Shown: piece after piece, positions 1 to 11,400 of the stretch
Position numbering within the stretch: the stretch's first letter is position 1
Layout: each line of letters opens with the position of its first letter
Assembly: GCA_019614645.1 (NCBI GenBank)
Contig: JABWDB010000012.1
Coordinates: 6,262,001 to 6,326,000 of the forward strand
Origin: Stratiolaelaps scimitus
Taxonomy: Eukaryota > Arthropoda > Arachnida > Mesostigmata > Laelapidae
DNA length: 64,000 nt
Direction of reading: 5' to 3'
The notes under the pieces: model-generated
What the model was told of the DNA's origin: nothing
Seen by the model: only the letters and a program-made list of their open reading frames with translations
The model's database searches: none
Program-made: the position numbers and the translations under genes

Positions 1-80
1 GCGGACGCTTTGGGACTCTATAAACGTTTTCCACAGCTAACGACATAACACTGTTCGTGCCAAGCGCTATTCTGATAACC

Positions 81-1730
81 TTATGATATACAACGTACAA
101 CCAATACACTTGTATCATTTTGAATAGATATGCATATGTCTTTTATTGCCGCCTGCTTGATAGTGCTCCATCGGCTATCGCCCTGCAGGTGTTCTCTATT
201 TTGTGTAGCCTGCTGCACGTGAATAGTGTATGTGTCACGTCGTCCGTCTGCCCTGAGGGACACAGGACCCAAGTATCCACCTCCGTTTTGCCGATTTTGA
301 CCATATATGTTTCCCAGGGGATTATTTTTTGGCCAGAACCAGGATCGCGTCTGTAGACACAGTCCTGTATGCCCTTGAAAATCGAATCGCCGCCGCCCTC
401 TGTGCTTTGAGAAGAGTGCCTTTGTTCTTCTTTCTGGTCAGGACTACCTTAGCCTGTATGGGGGCGCCATATGAGGCTACCTCTTCGGCCACGGAGGCCA
501 ATAGGCGCCTCGAGACTTCTGATGGTCCTCTGACCCTCGTCATAAGCCTGGCAAGATTTTGCGCACTCTTGGGTGCCTTCCCCACAGCGTATTCTGTAAA
601 CTGTGCCTGTGTGCCCCGTGTCCAGAATCACTCCCAGGAATTTGACTTGCCTCTTGAGTTGTATCCAATTGTCTTCTCCAACCCTCTTCCTGCCGGTAAG
701 CAGGATGGCTTCACTTTCATCCGGTGCCACCTGTAGTGAGTTGTCCTTCATCCAAACTGTTGTGGCAGCACGGGCCTCGTTGGCTCTGGCTACTAATTCG
801 GCCTCAGTACGGGCCGCGATTACAAGGGTCAGATCATCACATACGCGATGCTTTGAACACGCAAGTGAGTTTCCATACATGTCAATTGGCGGAATTCCCG
901 ATTTAACATTGCTCTGCAACTACGCGGATTTCAAGTCGCAACTCCATTGGGGTGTCAGTCCTTTTAATTGTATCAGACCACAAAAGATCAGCGTCCATGA
1001 AGTGCCGACTAATTGAGTATTGTTTGTTTCTCTGCAGAATGAAGTGCTAATGGCCCAAGAACGTGACTAGTGCATCAAAGACCGAATAGGTATACTAAAG
1101 ACAGATGCAAATGGAAGCTCTAACCGAAAACAAAGCATCGTTCATGGTTTCGTTGTGAACGATACTGTGAGCAGGAAACAGTATCATATCTCATAGGACT
1201 TGTTTGTGGCTCCTCAAAAAATAGCCAAATTCGTTTGCGTTCTCTCTCATGACAAAGCTGGACATCCCACCTAGGCTAAAGCTGTTGAAGTCACCAAAGA
1301 GGGTTTCTCGATTTCGCGAATGAGGGCGTAGATAAAAAGGCATGACGACACCAGCTTCCCGTATATGACAGATCCCAGAGCCTTGCCTACTGTGCTGAGG
1401 AGACACAGAGGCCTATACGCCGACCGGGTTTCGGAACAAGTACCAGTTTCCCAGATTTGGGTATAAATCCTAGTCTGTCACTTTTGCACTGCCTTGAAAA
1501 CCTGCCCTCCCTCTAAAGCCCTTTCTAAAGCCTTTCGGCCAGCTTTAGAAAGGTTTCCGGGCATTCCAGCAGAAAGTACCTTGGCACTTCCTGTGGGATA
1601 GAGTCAGGGCCCCGCGTCTTTCCTGCTTTAACCCTGCGTCCGCCGTTTCGAACCGCTAGTGGTGGAAAGTCCGCGAACTCGATCGCCGCTCTTTCCTGAG
1701 ACGTCTGCTTCTTATTTTAGTTCTTTGTGC
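81..1730 (-). mobile_element. Decayed non-LTR retrotransposon (R1/I-like LINE), reverse transcriptase and tail
   Basis: Read on the minus strand, about 1,650-1,370 gives an N-terminal RT-domain block (GPDSIP, then YRPLCLLSTVGKALG) typical of R1/Jockey-group RTs. About 919-600 gives the catalytic segment, where the usual YADD has decayed to VCDDLTLV, followed by WMKDNSLQ and ILLTGRKR. About 585-322 gives the region after the palm (SRAYRTVSTDAILVLA). About 319-90 gives a C-terminal zinc-knuckle-like segment (IGKTEVDTWVLC, then DDVTHTLFTC). The blocks sit in different frames with stops and at least one deletion, so the element is dead. The same family recurs at 9,985-11,690 and 16,150-16,670. 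Its 5' end abuts the start of the duplicated unit at about 1,730. Confidence 0.8.
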
Positions 1731-2426
1731 AGCCCCCCTATTTCTTCTCATATTTGTTGATCGTGACTCGGAAAGCGAGATCTCCACAGTAAGCAACGGG
1801 AGCTTTCGACAGGTTGAATGAATAATTTACATCGGAGGACGTGGGATGGTAGTATCAAGTGATACCCTATGGCGAACTCACGATGGTCATATCTCCAGGA
1901 GAGATCATTTCGTTGTGAGTGTTATCGCCACTAAAGTCACCGGAGCTCACATCTCGTTGACAGATCGGTACCACTGAGACTTGTACGGTTGTTCATTCTT
2001 CTCTTATACATGTTGGATACATTGTGTTATATCGCGCTTACCGTACTGTCAATTGGATCAGAGCAAACAATACCGCCGACAAAAGATGAGAGCTTCTGTT
2101 TCGGTGAACAACCCGAAACAAAGCCTCATATTGTCCGGAGTGAAATAGTGGCGTCTAATTGGAGGTGGTCTCAATTAGTTCAAAGAAGCTGTCGGCAAGA
2201 ACTAGGTGCACCAGTGTCGAATTCAGCTGGAGCTTATGTTCTTGTGAGTCGATTTCACCAAAGTATATCAAGTCGATCGTGGATACCTTGAAACCAACAA
2301 GGTCCTATGTTGCAATACGGTTGCAAACTGTGAAAACGTCCTGGGGGAAAGCTTTCGCTAGCTGAAATGTGTACCCTCCAAGTCAGTTCGTCCCCATGTG
2401 CCCTTAAGTCCTGGCTGCAGTAAGTG
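1731..2426 (+). promoter_or_regulatory. Duplicated 5' flank of receptor copy 1
   Basis: This stretch has no supported gene. It matches about 16,985-17,693 upstream of copy 2 over roughly 700 bp with scattered substitutions and small indels. It should hold the promoter and 5' UTR of the receptor gene; no core promoter motif is obvious. Short reading frames here are not conserved in copy 2 and were left out. Confidence 0.45.
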
Positions 2427-5400
2427 ATGCATTTCACCATTATCGCCTCGATTGTGGCGATATGCTCCAACACCGCCTCGCCGGTCAAGCAACCCGCCAC
2501 TAGGGAGAGAGATAACCCTCTGGAGGTTGCAATGTCGTTGGCGAGCATCCGTCAACTTGTTAAGGACGCTCAGGGTAAGCACAAGAAGAGGACAAAAATA
2601 GTGCAGGTCAGTATAAGACAAAACGCTTATATCAATCACTGCCCTCTCTGCACGTTCCAATCCGACACATCACACACACGTAGCTTTGGTGTTGACTGAT
2701 CGCGGTGATTGCAAATAGATTTTGGATAAAAGTGTTAGGTTGACCCAAGCACAGCCGCCGGACATAATTATTTTAATAGAATAATATTCATATTAATGAA
2801 AGATTCTTTTGTATATTATACTTATAATCCCTGGGAATTTACTACACGTTTCCATCAGGTCAGTCACTCTTGCACTCTCCCTACATAAGACCTCCGCGCC
2901 ACTGAGTTGCCAGTGAACCATCGTATCCTCCATCTATCTGCCATGCCACTTCAGATTGAAATTCATTCGGGTTAACAGAGCTGCTAGACTGGACGAGACG
3001 CTGGAGCCATCGAGATATGTGAAGAAAACCAGCAGATGGCTTCTTATTTATGATGTATCTGAAAATGATAAACTATGATTAATAAATATATAACCGAATC
3101 CCGCCTCTGGTCTACGACGAATTTGCTGGCGTTTCTGCTGTCTCCCTATGATGAACACTTCGATCTCACAAGCGTTTCCTCGTCATTAAGAGAAAACCAA
3201 TCGCACAGGCTTATGTAAAGATCACCGCGATACTCACAGCTAGCGTTTAACTGTGCCCATAACAATACCATGGCTAATGATATAGATCAGTTGAATGTAA
3301 TAAAAGTGATTTATTTAATATTGTTTCTTCCCAATCTCAGAAAACGGGTCGGGATGGATGTGAGGAAGGTGAACATTTTATAATTAAATACACCAAGCAA
3401 CACGTGTTTGACTGGAGACACTGTCTAGAGGATGTGCCCGTTGATCAAGTCAACGATGCGCTATCCGGCCTTCGTTACATCAGGTAAATTCACAGCTATT
3501 TATTTCAGTTGAGGGCTATGTCGATCTCGGCATGAGTAGAAATCACCCGAGAAGATGCACATATTTATGTTGGAAAATCTGCGTGAGTGACCCACTGCTT
3601 TCGAAATAACCAAGGAAAACGACAACTTTGAACATTCACAAAAATAAAATCATGCAAATGCGGGTGCTCAGATTGGTGAATTTTCTTTGTAAGTTAACCC
3701 CTGACGAAGCAACTCGCCTGAGGCAGGGACCCCGACAAACAAATAGACAATATTAGATAAAATTATTGGTAACGTTATGAGCCCGCTCATTAATTTTGAT
3801 TAATTTTTCAACCAAGCAATGTTGTTGGTCCCGGGCTCCTGATCCTATCCGTGTGATGTTCCGATTGAAATGAATAGCTTCTAATTACCGATGACTTCTG
3901 TTTATTTTTGACCTATCTGTTGGTCGTTTATTGTTAGGCAAATACCCACAACGTCGGCGACTATCGACGAACTTTCACAGAAAGCAACACGTCTAGCTGA
4001 CACGTATAATGCGACTGCAACTATCATCAACTCTATACATCAAGTGCCTTTCCAGGAGATCAGCGATATCGTTGATGGACAGCAGACGAAGAAGAAGAAG
4101 GACATCAATCGCACCGTGACGGATCTAGCTGATGTATGTCATCGAATGCCGAGTCGTGGAATTATTTTTAATTGTCATCATTATCAATTAATTGTTAATT
4201 ATCATTCTTGGACATTTTTCTCTATCGCCTTCTGGTTCACCTTGACATTTCGAGTTTTCTATTCGACAAACAAACACACACACACGTACATCTTTCATAT
4301 CGTTTTTTGTTCATGGAACTTTGGGATCGATTTCAGATTTGTGGGACCTTAAAGCCCGTTTGTCATACCGTGGTCTATGTTGACATAACGGTGATTTTTG
4401 ATCGTCCACAGGTGTTGAACTGGTACCATGAATACAATATGCCTACAGCAATTAAGCGACAACCCATCTTCCTCATACCACGCTACGTGATGGACAAGTA
4501 CTACTCCTCAGACTAGATGGCTGCAACTAAGCTCACGAGGGCAACACAACCCTATAAAAGACCATCCCAAAATTTAATGGTCGCCTTGGGATGAAGGCCT
4601 TCCTTGCAATATTCCACACGTTCTCGCTTTAGGAAGATGTTTCCTTTTTGAGAAAGTGTTTTCTCACCTTTATGGGAAGATTGTTTTCTCCTTATTATTT
4701 TCGTGACGAAACACACGTCACGGTCAACCTACGGAAAAAATGAAAACGTTGTGCAGTTTCCCTTAGGGCGGCATTACTTTCCGAACACCATTTCCACGTC
4801 CGCCCCTCATGCGATGTTTGTTCGCAAATGGAAACTTTAATGTTGACAATTTGTCCTTCATGGTTGGCAGGTTATATCATAGGATGCATCATGAGACGCG
4901 ATGATTTCGTTATCGTTTTTCTCACTTCCTTAAGTTATCCGACGGTATGGTTAACGATCGAACAGTAGAATTGCAAATATGGATTCAGCTCTCCTCTGGC
5001 TAAATATTGAAGCGTTTTTTCTCTTCGAGAACTTTCGAGGCGTTTGTTATAACTGCACTTCCGTCAATAAACCAAGTATCTATTTATCTATCTACCCATA
5101 TATTTTACTAAGGTCTCGTTCTATATAGTAAATGATGTCGCCAGTTTCCAAATGGCAGATTGGCTGCGAAGAACCTCAAGTCCAGTTAAGAGATCTGTTC
5201 TTAGGTAGCCAAGCGTCCAAATTCTTAATCTCACCGAAACTTCCAGTAATAATTGGGTAAATAATCAGTTCTACATGCACTGACTGTGATATCCGAAGAT
5301 ATGGTGAACTCAGCTGAGGTTTACAAGCATACTGTTATAATAAGTATCTGGAAACTCGCAACTGCCGAAACCGTGCAAGTTCTTCAACACAGAATATCCC

Positions 5401-8400
5401 AAACTAACTCCCTGTTTATGGTAAAAAAAAACTAAAATAGTGCACCCCTGCATACTTGTCTTCTGTATTGTCGGTACCACCTGCAGCTGTAACATGTTCT
5501 CTGACAGCGAGGTAAGCCTGTCGGGATTCTTCCAGAAGCTGTTGACGATTCGAGTGACGACACTCTTCGTTGGCTCGGAGGCTCTGCCTCACCACAGCGG
5601 CATTCTGAGTGCCGTGGAGAACAGCCTCGTACACAATCTCTTCTCGTTTCAGTGCTCAGATGTGGACCCACCACTCGGGATCCCGGCCAGCCCTCACAGC
5701 AGAGATCATCACATCATTGTCCTACTGAAATATCTCTATAATAGGCAGTCGATCAACAATAGGGTATGTATGAGTATCCTTGGCCCACTCCCAATGGACA
5801 CAAGCACGCGTTAGCAAGCCGACCAATAAGATTAAAATACAATGTGCCCAATTTTGGGTGCGATCCTCAAGAATTGTGAGGTTTTTTGCCGAGGATTGTC
5901 CACATCTAAGATTTTATCAACGTTATTTTCTAACCTTTAAAGTGTCATCCTTTGCTGAGCCTCCCGTGGGTTCGCGAGAACACCCTATTCGAAACACCCA
6001 ATAGATAAAAATTACTCAACCGGTGAGACGACGTTCTTCGGTCTTCGAACGTGTCATCTTTAAGCCTGTCCTATATTTCCTATCTAGCATTTGTTCTTTG
6101 AACTGCATGTTATAGTAGAAAGTCCAAGTTAATAGCGTCACCCTCTTTTATACGGTAAATGGCTGATGCACACCAGGCGTAAGTTACTACATTAAGGGTA
6201 TTCGTCACGGGAGCGTCCCGGCCACTTCTGAGTGACCGGGACTGATCTTCGCACTATCTCAGTCAGTCACGGTCCGTCTGTCTCTTGGCATTCTATGTTG
6301 TCCCGTGAGCGCTGCCCTGCCGTATTCTTCCTGGCTCTCTCCAAATTGTGGGTGCCTGGATCATGCCTTATGTTATCTCGCCATAGGTCCCAATAGAGTC
6401 ACCCTAGACTAGACTTCTCGTAAGTAATTTAACGTTGTAGCCTGTTCTTATATTATTATCACTATATTAGAGAAAACAAATTATTAACAACAACAAGATC
6501 ATAAATGTGTCTCATTTGCATAATTATAGCAGAGATGTCGGCGCAGTAGCCCAGACAACAGAGCCTCGGTCTGTGAGTCCTAAAATGGTTTATCTAAGCC
6601 CCGCTAGACTCATCTTATACATCGTTGCGCGGAAACACTTGTATTATACCCAACTCTTGGGCACGTTTTTGCAATTGACAAGGTGTTTATATATATATTT
6701 ATGATATGCTTGATATTTAATATTGCATATTTCATCAGGCCTACTAGACATGGCCCAACAGATCAGTTGTATACAATTATGTACAGTTATTAAATCTGAG
6801 CCTACACTCCTGAGAATCTGTGTTATAAATCGATCTGACTTTTACATTAAATATTTAATTAAACTCTAGTTTTATGGAAATCCCTCTCAAAAGTGGCGTC
6901 TCTTTCTCTAAAAAACCAACATCCTGTCATTTGCAGTTTTTTAATATATTTTGTATCTCGCAACTGACTTTCCTTGCTAGGCCTCTCGATACAGCTGTAT
7001 AAAATTGCTTCAAGAACCTATCATGCCGACCGTACTGGGTTTAGCCAGGCTTTCTCCAACCAGCCTAACCACGATTTTCATGGTAACTTCACTCAAAGAG
7101 ATATTCATTAGCTGCCCAGACCAGGCCAGGCCGCCATTCCGATTTGCAATCTAAATTCATCTAACGAGTATCCCGGAGATGTAGTGCAGAACGCTATACC
7201 ACTAAACTTACGCGAACCTGACTTTGTTTTATGCGTATGAAAAAAAATGCCATCCAGGTGATCTTTTTCGGTGAGCGTTACGAGCAGATCAAAATGTTTC
7301 GATCTGCGGCACTCGAGGCAAAGTTTCATCTACCGCGTTATGCACATTTAAGCACCGAACGTGCATGTCTCCAAAACCAAACCAATAAACTCTGGTGGGA
7401 AAAGTTCGATCACGGAGACCAACCGATTGCCTCGACCGTCTTATGTTATCGCTGTGCTGGTAACTGCACTCACCGGCAGCAGGAAACTCTGATTCTCTCC
7501 TTGTTGAAGAATCATTTCAATCTGTCCATGTTGGACTGGATCGAGCACGACTGCAAGCCGACACTTTATTTAGGTAGGTGGCTGAATGCGAACGTCTCAA
7601 ATGCAGTTACGAGTTCTGTTGCAAAATACGGCTGATTACTGATGTTTCACAGTTGTGCGAAAGCACCAAATATTTGGCTCGTATGTTCATTACTGATTAT
7701 GCGTACTAATTACGTAGACATATGGAGCTTGATGACATAACTAATTAGAATTGACTTACTGTGAAGATTTTTTATTCCTTAGAAACATTGATTGTGTGGG
7801 ATACATTTCTCTTCTTCTATGTAAGTTGTACGATAAGCTGATCTTTGTTCATCACTAGCTCTTATCTGATAGTAACATTGTCTGAGTCATCGACTCTTTA
7901 ATTCGGATAACCCACAGCGACGTCATTAAAACAATGAGATCATCGATACTATGATTAGCACCATGATATGCCAAGAAAATCGACAAATATTTCTTTCACT
8001 TATATACTGCCTTGCAATAGCTACGTTCACCATTAATGACCGCTGAACCATCGGGCTGTCAATCATTTACAAACAGTGTCCTATAGGTTTATTCAACCAC
8101 ACAGTAGTTAGGAATTATTTCTAGGGGTTATGGGGGGGTTGGTTAATCATTAACATATAATAGGAGAGATTTTAATTTGGTAGGTCGTCATAATCATTAA
8201 AACCGTTTTGTTAGCCAGGTTACAGCCACGTTCCCGAGGATAGAAACCGGCGACTTCTAAGACACACTAAAGCTATCTATGACACCGACGAGGTAATAAT
8301 TAATGCGATTAACATTTAATTAAGCATAAGATACTCGACATCTCATCCGAGCCCTTTCTTGAGTGTACTCAAAGCAACTTCAGTTGTAGACAAATATTTG

Positions 8401-11400
8401 ATCAATGAATACATTCACTGCGGGAACGCTTAGACTAGCTCCTGTTGAGAAACGGAATTAGCCAACAGTTCCCGCTCTCTGTTTTTGTAGATCGTCATGT
8501 TGACCCGAAAACCGAATGCGACTGAACCACAAAATGATGTTGGTCATTCATTGGACGGACCATTTCAACTTGAGGCACTCTATGTGGTTCTAGCCATTGG
8601 CCTAATCTCTGTCGTGGTGAGCCCCTACCTTTGTCAGATACCAAGTACATTCATTTTTCTGTTATCGATGCTCGTGCATTCGCGCGAGTTGAAGTGTCTT
8701 CGAACGGCAGACTTTTGCAGCGGGTCTCTAGTCTGTGCTTGGGCCCTCGTTGCTTTCCTGACAATCACTGAGTTTAACTCACAACTCCTGTTCGTGCTAC
8801 AAAATCCCCGGGTCGATCACTACGGCGGAGAGTCTCTCCTGAATACGACAGCACAGCTCAATGATGCGGTACGACGATCTCTGGAGAAGGACCCGTCCTA
8901 CAAAACAGCGACATGCGTAAATGAGTCAAATCAGCTAATCAGTGACAGGATATGCTTCGTAGATGAGGTTTCGACCATGTTCCTCTCATCAGAGAACTTC
9001 ATTATCCCGCTTACACCGTACACTTCAAAAGCAAAAGATCTGACTGAGATCCTTCGGGTTTCGAGGTAAGTGTAACAGGTTTCTTCAGTGACGAGCAGCA
9101 AAAAGAGTTGCTTTCGTAGGCGCACTATCGATGAATAAACAGATCTCAATTGAGATGGAACAAACACGTATGTTACCATGTCTAGAATATCATGGATATG
9201 AAAAACAAGACCGCTTGCTTGTGTTGTTGATTTTGCATCCAGTTTATCGTGATTCTAATATTTGAACAATTCTGAAATAATCAGGATATGGCTAGCAATG
9301 ACCTGCAACCTCGTCACGATAATCTTCCTGTAGAAGTCAGTTTTGTAGAATTAAATTTACTATTGCTCATTAATAAAGTTCTACCAGTTGTACAGAAGGA
9401 AGATTTGCATCAAAGATTTAAGGTCTCATATTGCCCGAACTGAAATTTGAGCCCAGTTTGCGAAACAGCACAAATAGAACTACACACATGCACACACAAC
9501 TAATATATTTGATCACATCAATGTTTCCCTTGAACGACATAGAGATATGGTGAATTTACGTTGATTCGCAATTGCCTCAATTTCATTTTCTTTGTTAAAT
9601 TTGTGGAATCTCTGACGTGAATTGCGCCGGATTAGACAGGAGTGGCTTGAGTATTTCGCAAAAACCCACGCGGCAGCTGTCGAACAGGAGAAAGCAACCT
9701 GTGGCCCCAACGGAAAGAAGAGCTGCAAACTACCGGACAGCAAAGCGTCGTATCTGAACCCGCATTCCCTACGCTGGAAGGAGCTTCGTTGCATCACGTC
9801 ATATATTTGTGGCCTTCACGATGCTGAGATCTACATTCGGATGTATCGACGAGGCTACCTGCGCGACCCGAAGGGATGTGTCGAACGATGGCAGAAGCGG
9901 CTAGTCTATCCGTTCGGCTTACGAAAGGTCCGTCCTCTACAGGTTCCCATTGTACACCAGTTATGAACTTGTTCGTAGCAGTGATTGGTTGGTGAAAACG
10001 AAGGGTTGCTGTAATCTCTCGTTTTGGTTTTTGTGTCTCGTTTTGGCGTTGTTCCTCGTTTTTGGTTCTGTTGTTTCGCCCTGGTGGCACGAGCTGGGCG
10101 AAGGATCCCGCCGGAGGGGAACATGGACGACTCAAACGCCGAGGAGCGCCCATCGACGAATGCGCGGAGACGTGCTGCGCCGTTGCGCGCGCGGCTTCGG
10201 CGTACCATAGGAGGGTCGTAGCTGCGGGGAAAGCCCACCGGGAAAGCCAAGCTCAAGCTAACGATGACGTCAAGGGAGGAGGTCGAGGGCATAGACACTC
10301 AGGGAATCCCGGTGGAAGAGATTCCGCCGCATGACGGGGAGGGCGAGGATGTTTCTGGGCACAGTGAGGCCGAATTCGCGGCGATGGAGGCCTCCTTGCA
10401 GGAGTTTGAGGGCAAATCGACGCACTCGCCCCTCTCGCTACTCCGCGTAATAGGGAGCTGACGTCCGTCACTGAGAAGCTGACAAGTGCTGCAAGAGGGT
10501 TCCAGCTAGCCTGGGATAAGTGCGGCGAACTGTGGCGGACCACTGTGGGGGCCTGCGAGCCACAAACAGTGCGCTGCGCGAACAGTCGGCGTCACCGCCA
10601 GGCGTGCACCTGCCCGGAGGCCGTGCACACGGCCACGGTCGAGGAAATCGACTGGGTAAACGGTCCGGCGGACTGGCTCCGGCTCGCCAGGACGGTACGC
10701 TCGCCTCACCCTGAGTCACAGTACGGGAGTGACGAAGGAGTGTTGGACCAAAAGTTTGCTACCAGACCTCAGGGTGTGGTTAGAGTGCAGCATGGGTGAG
10801 CTCACGTATGAGGCGACGCAGGTGCTGACGGGCCACGGGCAGTTCCAGACCTACATGGCTAAAATCGGAAAGACGCAGGTGGACATATGCGTGCTGTGCG
10901 ACGCGGGCGAGGGGGAAGACGTTGAGCACACAGTGACCCAATGTGTCACTAGTGGCAGTCGAGACAGGGAGACTCGAGGGAGGTTGTGGGGAAATCAGTC
11001 AGAGAGCTTGTGGCCCATATGGTCAAATCGAGGGAAGCCTGGGCGGAGGTCGTAGACTGGATGGGGGGGATCATCAGGCTAAAGGAGAGTAAGGAGAGAC
11101 ACAGAAGGGCCCGAGTGAGCCACCAAAGCCCATCCCCCCGGGGGTCTCGGAGGCCCGCTCCACCGTTAGCTAGACCGGCTTCCCCCGCGCATTCCCGCTT
11201 AGGTGGGCCGGGGATAGGTGGACAGAGCAGCCGGCACCTCTTGGGTAGATTGGCAGGCCTGTCACGGGGGCCTCCTCCTTCACCAGTCTCTCCCCGCACA
11301 TTCCCGCTACGGGCCGGGGAGTAGGTGACCGAGCGTTCCCGGGCAAGAGCCCAACACGGAAGTCACACTAGTCATAGGGGACTAAGGCACTCGGCTATAG

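Noticed and set aside
5416..5674. Minus-strand open frames opposite receptor exon 5, repeated at 20,531-20,773
   Set aside because: They are conserved between units only because they lie opposite the coding exon; the plus-strand frame joins neighbouring exons in phase.
10949..11299. Arg/Pro-rich frames on both strands in the GC-rich LINE derivative
   Set aside because: They arise from the GC-rich 3' part of the LINE and overlap each other; only the plus-strand ORF2 tail has recognisable motifs.
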